From VRUE01 sp040508545 (GTDB lineage: Bacteria > Actinomycetota > Thermoleophilia > Solirubrobacterales > 70-9), in contig JBEVMR010000043.1 in NCBI GenBank assembly GCA_040508545.1, positions 1-27,797 on the forward strand: a stretch of DNA of 27,797 nucleotides, given 5' to 3'. Of this stretch, positions 13,343-21,659 are shown in pieces; positions within the stretch are counted from its first letter, which is position 1, and each line of letters begins with the position of its first letter. Both the position numbers and the translations under genes were made by a program. Below the pieces are notes generated by a model, which searched no databases, had not been told where the DNA came from, and saw only the letters and a list, made by a program, of their open reading frames with translations.

Positions 13343-15340
13343 ATGCCCGAGTTCGAGCTCAACCCCGCCTATACGCCGACGGCCGATCAGCCGCAGGCGA
13401 TCGCCGGGCTGGCCGAGGGGCTGGAGGCAGGCGAGCGATTCCAGACGCTGCTTGGCGCCACCGGCACCGGCAAGACCTTCACGATGGCGGCGACGATCGC
13501 GGCGGTGCAGCGGCCCAGTCTGGTGATCGCGCACAACAAGACGCTTGCCGCGCAGCTCTGCAACGAGTTCCGCGAGTTCTTCCCCGAGAACGTGGTCGAG
13601 TACTTCGTCTCCTACTACGACTACTACCAGCCCGAGGCCTACGTTCCGGCCCAGGACCTCTACATCGAGAAGGACTCCTCGATCAACGACGAGATCGACC
13701 GCCTTCGCCACGCCGCCACCGCTGCGCTGTTCGCCCGCCGTGATGTGATCATCGTCGCCTCGGTCTCCTGCATCTACGGAATCGGCTCGCCCCAGGTCTA
13801 CAACGAAAAAATGCAGCTCTTCAAAGTCGGCGGGCAGATCGACCGCGACGAGGTGCTGCGCAAGCTGGTGAAAATGCAATACCAGCGCAACGACGCCGTG
13901 CTCGGCCGCGGCGCCTTCCGGGTGCGCGGCGAGGTGCTGGAGATCATGCCCTCCTACGCCGAGTCGGCTTACCGGATCTCGCTCTTCGGCGAGGAGATCG
14001 AGGCGATCCAGCACTTCGACCCCTTGACCGGAGAGATCCTCGACACGATCGACCACGTCTCGGTCTGGCCGGCGTCGCACTACGTCACCCGCGACGAGAC
14101 CCTCGACCGCGCGGTCGAGGAGATCCGCCACGAACTGAACTCGCGCACGGCGGAGCTCGAGGACGAAGGCAAGCAGCTCGAGGCACACCGCCTGCGGCAG
14201 CGCACCGCCTACGACATCGAGATGCTGAAGGAGCTCGGCTTCACCTCGGGGATCGAGAACTACTCGCGCATCCTCGACGGCCGCCCGCCGGGCAGCCCGC
14301 CGCACACCCTGATCGATTACTTCCCCGACGACTTCGTCGTCTTCGTCGACGAGTCCCACCAGACGATCCCCCAGATCGGCGGCATGTACGAGGGCGACAG
14401 ATCGCGCAAGACGACGCTGATCGACTACGGCTTCCGCCTGCCTTCGGCGATCGACAACCGGCCGCTCAAGTTCGACGAGTTCCTCGAGCGGGTCGACCAG
14501 CTGGTGATGGTCTCGGCGACCCCCGGGCCGTTCGAGCGGGCCGAAGCGACGCGCACGGTCGAGCAGATCGTCCGTCCGACGGGAATCATCGACCCCGAGA
14601 TCGAGGTGCGGGAGACGAAGAACCAGATCGACGACCTGATGAACGAGATCCAAGCCCGCGCCGACGTCAGCGAGCGGGTGCTGGTGACGACGCTGACCAA
14701 GAAGATGGCCGAGGACCTGACCAACTACCTGCTCGAGTACGGGATCAAGGTCCGCTACCTGCACTCCGAGGTCGACACCCTGGAACGGATCCAGATCATC
14801 CGCGAGCTGCGCCTCGGCGAGTACGACGTACTGGTCGGAGTCAACCTGCTGCGCGAGGGCCTCGACCTGCCCGAGGTCTCGCTGGTGGCGATCCTCGACG
14901 CCGACAAGGAGGGCTTCCTGCGCGGTGAGACCAGCCTCGTGCAGACGATCGGCCGCGCTGCCCGCAACGTCAACGGGCGGGTGCTGATGTACGCCGACAA
15001 GGAGACCGACGCGATGCGCGCCGCGATGAGTGAGACCGACAGGCGCCGGGCGATCCAGCTCGCTTACAACGAGGAGCACGGGATCACGCCCGAGACCGTG
15101 CGCAAGGGCATCTCCGAGATGGCCGAGTTCCTGGCGATGGAGGACCGGGCGCCGAAACGCCGCCGGCGCAAGGTGGGCGGCGACTTCGCCACGGCGGAGG
15201 AGCTGGAGCGCACGATCGTCTCGCTCGAAGAGGAGATGCTGGCGGCAGCCGACGACCTGCGCTTCGAGGAGGCCGGCCGTATCCGCGACGAGCTGAAGGA
15301 GCTGCGCCGCGACCTCGACGGGATGACGGCGGGGGCCTGA
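13343..15340 (+). CDS. uvrB: UvrABC system protein B (excinuclease subunit)
   Basis: UvrB (665 residues, normal length) is the damage-verifying helicase-like subunit of nucleotide excision repair; it is loaded by UvrA and recruits UvrC. Visible are the Walker A motif LGATGTGKTFT (37-47), the beta-hairpin region YYDYYQPEAYVP that clamps the damaged strand, NDEIDRLRH, the helicase motif II FVVFVDESHQ, motif III LVMVSATPGP, and motifs V/VI GVNLLREGLDLPEVSL and QTIGRAARNVNGRV. The C-terminal UVR domain (EEMLAAADDLRFEEAGRIRD) contacts UvrC. The ATG at 13343 gives MPEFELNPAYTPTADQPQAI, a typical UvrB start. No Shine-Dalgarno sequence is seen, in line with a leaderless message. No standard actinobacterial SOS box is evident upstream, so damage induction is not shown by the sequence. 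Confidence 0.98.
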   Translation: MPEFELNPAYTPTADQPQAIAGLAEGLEAGERFQTLLGATGTGKTFTMAATIAAVQRPSLVIAHNKTLAAQLCNEFREFFPENVVEYFVSYYDYYQPEAYVPAQDLYIEKDSSINDEIDRLRHAATAALFARRDVIIVASVSCIYGIGSPQVYNEKMQLFKVGGQIDRDEVLRKLVKMQYQRNDAVLGRGAFRVRGEVLEIMPSYAESAYRISLFGEEIEAIQHFDPLTGEILDTIDHVSVWPASHYVTRDETLDRAVEEIRHELNSRTAELEDEGKQLEAHRLRQRTAYDIEMLKELGFTSGIENYSRILDGRPPGSPPHTLIDYFPDDFVVFVDESHQTIPQIGGMYEGDRSRKTTLIDYGFRLPSAIDNRPLKFDEFLERVDQLVMVSATPGPFERAEATRTVEQIVRPTGIIDPEIEVRETKNQIDDLMNEIQARADVSERVLVTTLTKKMAEDLTNYLLEYGIKVRYLHSEVDTLERIQIIRELRLGEYDVLVGVNLLREGLDLPEVSLVAILDADKEGFLRGETSLVQTIGRAARNVNGRVLMYADKETDAMRAAMSETDRRRAIQLAYNEEHGITPETVRKGISEMAEFLAMEDRAPKRRRRKVGGDFATAEELERTIVSLEEEMLAAADDLRFEEAGRIRDELKELRRDLDGMTAGA

Positions 15341-15375
15341 GGCCCGTGCTCGAAGCCCCCGCCGGGGTCGGGGGC
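15327..15375. terminator. GC-rich hairpins between convergent uvrB and SnoaL-like genes
   Basis: A 10-bp stem (15327-15336 with 15355-15364) straddles the uvrB stop codon. The arm GCCCCCG (15355-15361) can alternatively pair with CGGGGGC (15369-15375). Either structure sits in the 34-bp gap between two convergent genes. There is no T-run, so termination would have to rely on the stem alone or on Rho. Confidence 0.45.
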
Positions 15376-15755
15376 TAGCTCAGCAGCTTCGCCGCCTTGG
15401 CGCTGTCGCCGAAGAACTCGCCGCGCACGACCTTGCCGTCGCCGTCGAACTTCATCAGGTGCGCGAAGGGCGCCTCGAAGCTGCCCTTGTCGTTGCCGGC
15501 GCGCTGCGTTCCGCGTATCACCACGTAGTCGCCGGCTTCGACGAACTCCTCTGGCTCGACGGCGAACGACGACCAGTAGTCGGGGATCTGGGCGAAGTTG
15601 CCGAGGATCGCATCGCGGCCCTGGACGACGCCGCCCAGCGGCAGCTCATCCGAAGTCACCCAGACGCCGTCCTCGGCAAACGAATCTCTCAGGGCTTCGA
15701 GGTCGCCGTTGGCGAACGCCTCATAGGCGGCTCGGGCGGTATCCACATTCGACAT
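15375..15755 (-). CDS. SnoaL-like / NTF2-fold protein
   Basis: A 126-residue protein with the NTF2-like alpha+beta cone fold of the SnoaL group, which contains small cyclases, isomerases and many stress-related proteins without known activity. Characteristic are TARAAYEAFANGDLEALRDSF, FAEDGVWVT, GRDAILGNFAQIP, GDYVVIRGTQRAG and a C-terminal FAHLMKFDGDGKVVRGEFF. The ATG at 15755 is well supported by the site AAAGGAG (complement of 15761-15767) 5 nt upstream; an upstream ATG at 15833 would read through the promoter and is rejected. It is transcribed on its own, divergent from the thioredoxin gene. The substrate or partner cannot be deduced. Confidence 0.85.
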   Translation of the reverse strand: MSNVDTARAAYEAFANGDLEALRDSFAEDGVWVTSDELPLGGVVQGRDAILGNFAQIPDYWSSFAVEPEEFVEAGDYVVIRGTQRAGNDKGSFEAPFAHLMKFDGDGKVVRGEFFGDSAKAAKLLS

Positions 15756-15791
15756 AACGTCTCCTTTGGTGGAAATTCCCTGCCCAGAAAG

Positions 15792-15820
15792 ACCGTACGC
15801 CGATCGAGGCCTCTCCGCAA
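15792..15820 (-). promoter_or_regulatory. Promoter of the SnoaL-like gene
   Basis: Read on the minus strand, TTGCGG (15820-15815) and TACGGT (15797-15792) are separated by exactly 17 bp, a good sigma-70-type layout. The resulting leader of about 30 nt carries the clear ribosome site. This is one of only two promoters here with both elements recognisable. Confidence 0.6.
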
Positions 15821-15838
15821 GCCGAAAAATCATCTCCC

Positions 15839-15844
15839 TCTAAT
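15839..15844 (+). promoter_or_regulatory. -10-like TCTAAT of the thioredoxin-like gene
   Basis: TCTAAT (5 of 6 to consensus) ends 9 nt before the ATG at 15854, which has no ribosome site. A short or absent leader is likely. Confidence 0.42.
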
Positions 15845-15853
15845 CTGCCGAGC

Positions 15854-16591
15854 ATGGCCATAGACGTGACCGAGGCGAGCTTCGAGCGCGAGGTGATCGA
15901 GCGCTCGCGGCAGGTTCCCGTCGTGGTCGACTTCTGGGCCGAGTGGTGCGGGCCGTGCCGCACGTTGACGCCGGCGTTGGAGGCGGCGGAGAAAGCCCGG
16001 GATGGCGATGTCGTGCTGGCCAAGGTAGACGTCGATTCCAACCAGCCGCTGGCGGCGCGCTACGGCGTCCAAGGGATTCCGGCGGTGAAGGCGTTCCGCG
16101 ACGGCAAGGTCGCGAGCGAGTTCGTCGGGGCGGTGCCGAAGGCCAAGGTCGAGGAGCTGTTCGACTCGCTGGTTCCCTCGCGCGCCGACGAGCTGCTCGC
16201 CAAGGGCGACGAGCTCTCACTGCGTGAGGCGGCCGAGCTCGAGCCGCGCCGCGCCGACATCGCCGCCGCACTCGCGAAGGCGCGGCTGGAGCGTGGGGCG
16301 GAAGACGAGGCTCTGGAAGCCGTGGAAGGGCACGAGGGCCACTTCGGGGTTGAAGGGATCAAGGCCAGGATCGGCCTGACGAAGAGAGGGGTTGGCGCGG
16401 AGGCCTTCGCCACGCTCGACCGCGGCCACCGCGAGGCGGCGCTAGACGCCCTGCTGGGCGAGATCGCGAAGGCCAGCGACGAGGATCGCGAGCAGCTGCG
16501 ACGCGCCATCGTCGGCATCCTCAGCGAAGCGGAGCCGTCCGATCCGGCCGCCCGCGAGTACCGCAAACGGCTCGCCGCCGCGCTCTACTAG
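15854..16591 (+). CDS. Thioredoxin-domain protein with helical C-terminal extension (YbbN/CnoX-like)
   Basis: A 245-residue protein. Residues 1-108 are a thioredoxin fold: VVVDFWAEWCGPCR with active-site Cys32 and Cys35 (WCGPC, 31-35), KVDVDSNQPLAARYGVQGIP and the cis-proline Pro76. Residues 115-245 are helical, with a TPR-like alternation (ELEPRRADIAAALAKARLER and following) as in YbbN/CnoX, a thioredoxin-chaperone that protects proteins from oxidative aggregation. In E. coli CnoX the active site is altered and not a normal oxidoreductase; here the canonical WCGPC is kept, as in many actinobacterial members, so disulfide reduction is possible. It is transcribed divergently from the SnoaL-like gene (98 bp between) and ends 45 bp before murD. 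Confidence 0.88.
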   Translation: MAIDVTEASFEREVIERSRQVPVVVDFWAEWCGPCRTLTPALEAAEKARDGDVVLAKVDVDSNQPLAARYGVQGIPAVKAFRDGKVASEFVGAVPKAKVEELFDSLVPSRADELLAKGDELSLREAAELEPRRADIAAALAKARLERGAEDEALEAVEGHEGHFGVEGIKARIGLTKRGVGAEAFATLDRGHREAALDALLGEIAKASDEDREQLRRAIVGILSEAEPSDPAAREYRKRLAAALY

Positions 16592-16636
16592 GCGCTTTCG
16601 ACAGGAGGCAGCCGCGGCGGTCGCGAATATGGAGCG

Positions 16637-18004
16637 ATGAGCGCTCCGCCGCCCCGCAAGCCCCGACCGCCGCTGCCCGCGGGGCCGTTCATGGTCGTCG
16701 GGCTGGCCCGCTCGGGGCTCGCCGCCGCGCGGATGCTCACCGCGAGGGGCGAGGTCGTCCTGGGGGTCGATTCCGGGCATCCCGAGGGGGCGGCAGGGCT
16801 TGGCGCCGATGGCGTCGAAGTTGTCCTGGATACGGATGGACTGGCGCAGCTGAATGGAATACGAACCGTCGTCAAGAGCCCGGGCGTGCCCCGCGAGGCG
16901 CCGGTGATCGCTGCCGCGCTGGAGCGGGGCGTCGAGGTGATCGGCGAGCTCGAGCTCGCCTGGCGGGCAGTTCCCAATCGCACCCTCGCCGTCACCGGCA
17001 CCAACGGCAAGACGACGACCGTCGAGTTGCTCGGCCACGTCTACCGCACCGCCGGGGAGCCGGTCGCCGTCGCCGGCAACGTCGGCACGCCGCTCTCCTC
17101 GCTTGCCGGCACGATCGACGCTGACGCGACCGTCGTCTGCGAGGCATCCAGCTTCCAGCTCGAGGACACCACCGCCTTCGCTCCGGAGTGCGCCGTCTTC
17201 CTCAATCTCGCCCCCGATCATCTCGACCGTCACGCTGGCCTCGAGTCCTACCTGGCGGCCAAGCTGCGCATCTTCGCCAACCAGGGCAACGACGACGTCG
17301 CCGTCTACAACGGCGACGACCCCGCCTTGGCCGGCACCGACCTCGGGGGCTGCGCCCGCCGGGTCGCCTTCTGCCGCGGTGGCGGCCCGGAGTGCGAGGT
17401 GGTACTGGCCGAGGAGACGATCTTCTACGACGGCAGGCCGCTGCTCGCGAGCGAGGAGCTCGGCCTCTTCGGCGAGCACAACGTCGCCAACGCGCTCGCA
17501 GCGGCGAGCGCGGCGCTGGCGATGGGGCTCGACCCCGATGCCGTGCGCGAGGGCCTGCGCAGCTTCGCCGGCGTTCCGCACCGGCTCGAGCTGGTCGCCG
17601 AGCGCGGCGGCGTCCGCTTCGTCAACGACTCGAAGGCGACCAACGTCGCCTCCGCCGTGGTTGGCATCGGTGCCTTCGAGGCTGGAGTCCACGCGATCCT
17701 CGGCGGCAGCGAGAAGGGCGAGGACCTCTCGCCGCTGCTCGACGCCGTGCGCGGGCACTGCGCCGCCTGCTACCTGACTGGCGCCACCGCCGACCGGCTC
17801 GCGATTGCGCTTGCCCCGGCTCTCGCCGAGGGCATCGAGCTGCACCGCTGTGAGGATCTCGAGGACGCGGTACGGCGCGCGGCCGCGGCGGCGACGCCGG
17901 GAGAGGTCGTGCTGCTCTCACCCGCCTGCGCCAGCTTCGACGCCTTCGAGAACTTCGAACGGCGCGGCGATCGCTTTCGCGAGATCGTCGAGGGGCTGGC
18001 GTGA
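16637..18004 (+). CDS. murD: UDP-N-acetylmuramoyl-L-alanine--D-glutamate ligase
   Basis: MurD adds D-glutamate to UDP-MurNAc-L-Ala using ATP in the cytoplasm. The 455-residue length is normal. The N-terminal UDP-binding domain starts with FMVVGLARSGLAAARML (18-34) and has KSPGVP (80-85). The central ATPase has the P-loop VTGTNGKTTT (119-128), CEASSFQLEDT, and NLAPDHLDRHAGLESYLAAK with the Mur-ligase carbamylated-lysine region; then GEHNVANALAAASAAL. The C-terminal domain has GVPHRLELVAERGGVRFVND and SKATN. The ATG at 16637 is the only start that precedes the Rossmann motif; a strong AGGAGG (16603-16608) lies 28 nt upstream, too far to serve it, while GGAG is only 2 nt away. GAATAT 6 nt upstream could be a -10. 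It opens the mur/fts operon, and its stop overlaps the ftsW GTG by 4 nt. Confidence 0.97.
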   Translation: MSAPPPRKPRPPLPAGPFMVVGLARSGLAAARMLTARGEVVLGVDSGHPEGAAGLGADGVEVVLDTDGLAQLNGIRTVVKSPGVPREAPVIAAALERGVEVIGELELAWRAVPNRTLAVTGTNGKTTTVELLGHVYRTAGEPVAVAGNVGTPLSSLAGTIDADATVVCEASSFQLEDTTAFAPECAVFLNLAPDHLDRHAGLESYLAAKLRIFANQGNDDVAVYNGDDPALAGTDLGGCARRVAFCRGGGPECEVVLAEETIFYDGRPLLASEELGLFGEHNVANALAAASAALAMGLDPDAVREGLRSFAGVPHRLELVAERGGVRFVNDSKATNVASAVVGIGAFEAGVHAILGGSEKGEDLSPLLDAVRGHCAACYLTGATADRLAIALAPALAEGIELHRCEDLEDAVRRAAAAATPGEVVLLSPACASFDAFENFERRGDRFREIVEGLA

Positions 18005-19335
18005 GCTCGCGAGCGCTCTCACTGCCCTGGCTCGGATCCAAGGGCAGGAAAGGCAAGAAGGGCAAGGCGAGGAAACGGCGGGGGGCCGGCCCGCCGGCCG
18101 AGTACAACCTGCTGCTCACCGCGACCCTCTGCCTGCTCGCCTTCGGCGCGGTGATGGTCTTCTCGGCCAGCTCGACGACGCGCGTGCTCAGCGACGGCGG
18201 CCTCTCCGACAGCGCCTTCTACTTGAAGCGGACCCTGCTCTTCGGCACGGTCGGGCTGCTGGTCATGCACCTGACCGCGCGCCACGGCCTGCAGTTCTTC
18301 CGCCGCCTCACTCCGGTGATCCTCGGCGTCTCCTTCTTCCTCCTGCTCGTCGTCCTCGTCGCCGGCACCACCGTCAACGGCTCCAGCCGCTGGATCGGCT
18401 CCGGCTTCCTGCAGATCCAGCCCTCCGAGCTGGCCAAGGTGGCGCTGGTTCTCTACGCCGCCGATCTACTGGCGCGCAAACCGAAACGGGCGCGCTCGCT
18501 CGAGGGCCTGATGCCGTTCCTGCTCGTGGTCGGTGCCGCTGCCTTGCTGATCGTCGCCGAGCCCGATCTGGGCACGACGATGGTGATCACCTTCGCCGTC
18601 GCCGCGACCCTGGTCGCGGCCGGCGCCCGGGTTCGCGACCTCGCCCTGATCGGCGCCGGGCTCGCCTGCTTCGCCCTCTTGATGACGGTGATCGAGCCCT
18701 ACCGGATGGCCCGTCTGACCGGCTTCCTCAACCCGGGCGCCGACGCCGGCGGCGCCGGCTTCCAGGCGGCGCAGGCCAAGATCGCGCTGGGCTCCGGCGG
18801 CCTCTTCGGGGTCGGGATCGGCAACGGCGTGCAGAAGGCCTTCTACCTACCCGAGGCGCACACCGACATGATCTCGGCGGTGATCGGCGAGGAGCTGGGG
18901 CTGGTCGGGATCCTCGGCGTCGTCGGGCTCTTCGCCCTCTTCGGCTACGCGGGCCTGCAGGTGGCGAAGAAAGCGAAGGACAACTACGGCAAGCTGCTCG
19001 TCGCCGGGCTGACCTCGCTGATCCTCGTGCAGGCGACGATCAACCTCTTCGCCGTGATGGGCTTGGCGCCGCTGACCGGCGTCCCGCTGCCGTTCGTCTC
19101 CTATGGGAACAGCAGCCTGATGACCTCTCTCTTCGCCGTGGGCCTGATCCTCAACGTCGCTCGCGGGGGGACCGCCCGCGCTGGCAAACTGCGGGTCGTC
19201 GAAGGCGGGCGCCAGCCCGCCCGTGGAAGGAGCCGATCGAGCAGTGCCAGAAGCCGTAAAAGTAGTGGTGGCAGCCGGGGGAACGGCCGGTCACGTCGTA
19301 CCGGCCATGGCGGTCGCCGACGAGCTTCGGGCTAG
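18001..19335 (+). CDS. ftsW: Lipid II polymerase FtsW (SEDS family)
   Basis: FtsW (444 residues) is the septal peptidoglycan glycosyltransferase of the SEDS family, acting with a class B penicillin-binding protein. A basic cytoplasmic N-terminus (1-35, Lys/Arg/Gly) precedes about ten membrane helices. SEDS marks are GSSRWIGSGFLQIQPSELAK, AEPDLGTTMVI, the catalytic-loop area with FYLPEAHTDMISAVIGEELG, and PLTGVPLPFVSYGNSSLMTS. FtsW rather than RodA is chosen because of position between murD and murG. The GTG at 18001 overlaps murD (GTGA). The C-terminal 50 residues form a Ser/Arg/Gly tail (SRSSSARSRKSSGGSRGNGR), whose last 92 nt overlap the start of murG in another frame. The tail is probably cytoplasmic and could bind partners or membrane. 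The mate ftsI is not in this window. Confidence 0.95.
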   Translation: MSSRALSLPWLGSKGRKGKKGKARKRRGAGPPAEYNLLLTATLCLLAFGAVMVFSASSTTRVLSDGGLSDSAFYLKRTLLFGTVGLLVMHLTARHGLQFFRRLTPVILGVSFFLLLVVLVAGTTVNGSSRWIGSGFLQIQPSELAKVALVLYAADLLARKPKRARSLEGLMPFLLVVGAAALLIVAEPDLGTTMVITFAVAATLVAAGARVRDLALIGAGLACFALLMTVIEPYRMARLTGFLNPGADAGGAGFQAAQAKIALGSGGLFGVGIGNGVQKAFYLPEAHTDMISAVIGEELGLVGILGVVGLFALFGYAGLQVAKKAKDNYGKLLVAGLTSLILVQATINLFAVMGLAPLTGVPLPFVSYGNSSLMTSLFAVGLILNVARGGTARAGKLRVVEGGRQPARGRSRSSSARSRKSSGGSRGNGRSRRTGHGGRRRASG

Positions 19336-20335
19336 CGGCGCCACGGTCTCCTTCCTCGGCACGCGCGAGCGGATCGAGGCCGACCTGGTGCCCGCGGCGG
19401 GCTACGAGCTCGACTTCATCGAGGTGCGCGGCATCGACCGCGGCAATCGCCTGCGCGCGGCGCTGGCCGGAGTCGAGGCGATCGGCGCCGCCGGCACCGC
19501 GTTCCGAGCCCTCCGCCGTCGCCGGCCAGACGTGGTGATGGGCGGTGGCGGCTTCGTCGCCGGGCCGGCTGGCCTGGCCGCGATCCTCGACCGCACGCCG
19601 TTGGTCCTCACCGAGGCGGACAGCCATCTGGGTCTCGCCAACCGGCTACTCGCGGGCCGGGCACGGCGGGTCTGCCTCGCCTTTCCGATCCCCGGCCGCG
19701 AGGGGGAGCGCTACACGGTCACCGGGCGGCCGGTGCCGGCGGCGGTGCTGGCGGGCGATCGCGACGCGGCCAGGGCGCGATTCGGGATCGACCCGGATGC
19801 TCGCTGCCTGCTGGTGATGGGGGGCAGCCAGGGCGCGCGCTCGATCAACGAGTGCGCGCTCGCGGCGTTCACCGAGCGGGCCCGCCGCAGCTTCCACGTC
19901 ATCCACATCGCCGGCCGGCGGGACTTCCCAGCCTTGGAGGAGCGCCTTGCCGCCGCCCCTCACAACCAGGGCTACACGCTGCTCGCCTACGAGCCCGACC
20001 TCGGCGATTCGCTCGCCGCCTGCGACCTCGTGCTCGGCCGCTCGGGCGGCTCGATCTTCGAGCTGACCGCGACCGGGCGCCCGGCGGTCCTGGTTCCCTA
20101 TCCGCACGCAGCCGCCGGCCACCAGGAGAGCAACGCCGCCTGGATGGCCGGGGCGGGGGCCGCGACCGTGATCGGCGACGACCAGCTCGACCCGGAGGGC
20201 CTTGCCGTGGCGGTCGGCAACCTGCTCGGCGACGAGGTCCGGCTCGCGGCGATGGCGACCGCATCGGCTGCGCTGGCAAAGCCCGACGCGGCTCGCCGGA
20301 TCGCCGACGAGGTGCTCGCGGCGGTGCGCCTATGA
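19244..20335 (+). CDS. murG: UDP-GlcNAc--(pentapeptide) pyrophosphoryl-undecaprenol GlcNAc transferase
   Basis: MurG converts lipid I to lipid II on the inner face of the membrane. It has 363 residues, normal for the family (GT28). The N-terminal glycine-rich loop AAGGTAGHVVPAMAVADEL (from about 9) binds the lipid diphosphate, with GGGGFVAGPAGLAA after it. The C-terminal donor domain has MGGSQGARSIN, LGRSGGSIFELTATGRPAVL and YPHAAAGHQESNA, which hold UDP-GlcNAc. The GTG at 19244 is preferred because GGAAGGAG (19225-19232) is a strong ribosome site 11 nt upstream; a GTG at 19223 would add seven residues and overlap that site. It overlaps ftsW by 92 nt. A 64-nt gap follows before murC. Confidence 0.96.
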   Translation: MPEAVKVVVAAGGTAGHVVPAMAVADELRASGATVSFLGTRERIEADLVPAAGYELDFIEVRGIDRGNRLRAALAGVEAIGAAGTAFRALRRRRPDVVMGGGGFVAGPAGLAAILDRTPLVLTEADSHLGLANRLLAGRARRVCLAFPIPGREGERYTVTGRPVPAAVLAGDRDAARARFGIDPDARCLLVMGGSQGARSINECALAAFTERARRSFHVIHIAGRRDFPALEERLAAAPHNQGYTLLAYEPDLGDSLAACDLVLGRSGGSIFELTATGRPAVLVPYPHAAAGHQESNAAWMAGAGAATVIGDDQLDPEGLAVAVGNLLGDEVRLAAMATASAALAKPDAARRIADEVLAAVRL

Positions 20336-20399
20336 GCGCGGTAGCGACCGAACGTGCATATCTGATTCTTCGTGGGGGAGCGACGCGGGAAGCATTGTC

Positions 20400-21659
20400 A
20401 TGAGCGACTGGGGGGAGCGACGGCTCCACTTCGTGGGGATCGGCGGCGCCGGGATGAGCGGCCTGGCGTTGGTCTGCAAGGAGCTGGGAGCGACCGTGAG
20501 CGGCAGCGACCGGGCCGACTCCTCCTACATGCAGCGGTTGCGGGACGCCCGTATCGAGCCGGCCGTGGGCCACGACGGCGCCAACCTGCCCGACGGCGCG
20601 GAGGTGATCGTCTCGACCGCGATCGACGAGGCCAACCCAGAGCTCGAGCTGGCCCGCCGGAAGGGCCTCACGGTGCGCCACCGCGGCCAGCTGCTCGCCG
20701 AGCTCTGCGCCGAGAAGCGGCTGATCGCGATCGCCGGCACCCACGGCAAGACGACGACGACCGCGATGCTGGCCTGGGCCCTGCGCAAGATCGGCGCCGA
20801 CCCCGCGTTCTTCGTCGGCGGCGAGGTGCCCGGCCTGGGGCCGGGCGGCGTCGCGGCCAACGCCGGTTGGGGCGGCGGGGACTGGGTTGTCGCCGAGGCC
20901 GACGAGAGCGATGCCAGCTTCCTCGAGCTGGCGCCCGAGATCGCCGTGATCACCAACGTCGAGATGGACCATCACTCCCGCTGGGGGTCGCTGGCGGAGC
21001 TGCAGGCGGCGTTCGACCGCTTTGCCTCCGGGGCCGAGGTGGCGGGATTCGACCTCGACTCGCCGGGCCCGGCCGAGCTCCCCCTCGCCGTTCCCGGCCA
21101 GCACAACGTCCTCAACGCCCGTGCCGCGCTTGCCGCCGCGGGGCTGGCTGGCTTCGACCCGGTCGAGGTAGCCGGCGCCCTGGCCGGCTTTCCTGGCGTC
21201 CATCGCCGGCTCGAGCTGAAGGGCGAGCGCAGCGGCGCTCGCGTCTACGACGACTACGCCCATCACCCGACCGAGGTGCGCGCGGCCCTGACGGCCCTGC
21301 GCGGGCTCGGCCCCGCGCGGCTCGTGGTCGCGTTTCAGCCCCACCTCTACTCGCGCACCAAGGCGCTCGCCGAGCAGTTCGGCGCCGCCGTCGCCCTCGC
21401 CGACGAAGCGGTCGTGCTCGACGTCTATCCCGCCCGCGAGGAGCCGGTCGGCGATCTGGCCGGAGTCAGCGGCCTCGACGTCGCCCGCGCCGCCGCGGAC
21501 AGGATGGGGGGGAGGCCGGTTCTATGGGCGCCGAGCCTCGTGCAGGCCGAGGCGGCGCTCGAACGCCGCCTCGGGCCGGGGGCGATCTTGGTCACGGTCG
21601 GCGCCGGCGACGTGGTCAAGGTCGGCGAGGCGCTGCTCGGGAACGGAGCGGACGGATGA
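20400..21659 (+). CDS. murC: UDP-N-acetylmuramate--L-alanine ligase
   Basis: MurC joins L-alanine to UDP-MurNAc with ATP. Visible are the dinucleotide-like FVGIGGAGMSGLALVCKELG (11-30), VSTAIDEANPEL, the P-loop AGTHGKTTT (112-120), AEADESDASFLELAPEIAVI, NVEMDHHS, PGQHNVLNARAALAAA and, in the C-terminal domain, YDDYAHHPTEVRAAL and FQPHLYSRTKALAEQF. Length is 419 residues, shorter than the 450-490 usual for MurC: the segment after AFDRFASGAEV and before LAVPGQHN is only about 20 residues, where others have a further beta segment with a nucleotide-contacting NADD-type motif. The ATG at 20400 is used; the open frame extends upstream within murG but is a shadow. GGGA lies 9 nt before the ATG. The last 4 nt overlap murB. 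Function is confident, with a reduced central domain noted. Confidence 0.95.
   Translation: MSDWGERRLHFVGIGGAGMSGLALVCKELGATVSGSDRADSSYMQRLRDARIEPAVGHDGANLPDGAEVIVSTAIDEANPELELARRKGLTVRHRGQLLAELCAEKRLIAIAGTHGKTTTTAMLAWALRKIGADPAFFVGGEVPGLGPGGVAANAGWGGGDWVVAEADESDASFLELAPEIAVITNVEMDHHSRWGSLAELQAAFDRFASGAEVAGFDLDSPGPAELPLAVPGQHNVLNARAALAAAGLAGFDPVEVAGALAGFPGVHRRLELKGERSGARVYDDYAHHPTEVRAALTALRGLGPARLVVAFQPHLYSRTKALAEQFGAAVALADEAVVLDVYPAREEPVGDLAGVSGLDVARAAADRMGGRPVLWAPSLVQAEAALERRLGPGAILVTVGAGDVVKVGEALLGNGADG

Noticed and set aside
13211..15079. 622-codon open frame antisense to uvrB
   Set aside because: Same reason: uvrB is fully conserved on the plus strand and the antisense protein has shadow composition (His/Asp/Val/Leu rich).
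16603..16608. AGGAGG as the ribosome site of murD
   Set aside because: It is 28 nt from the only usable murD start, and no other start codon follows at proper spacing.
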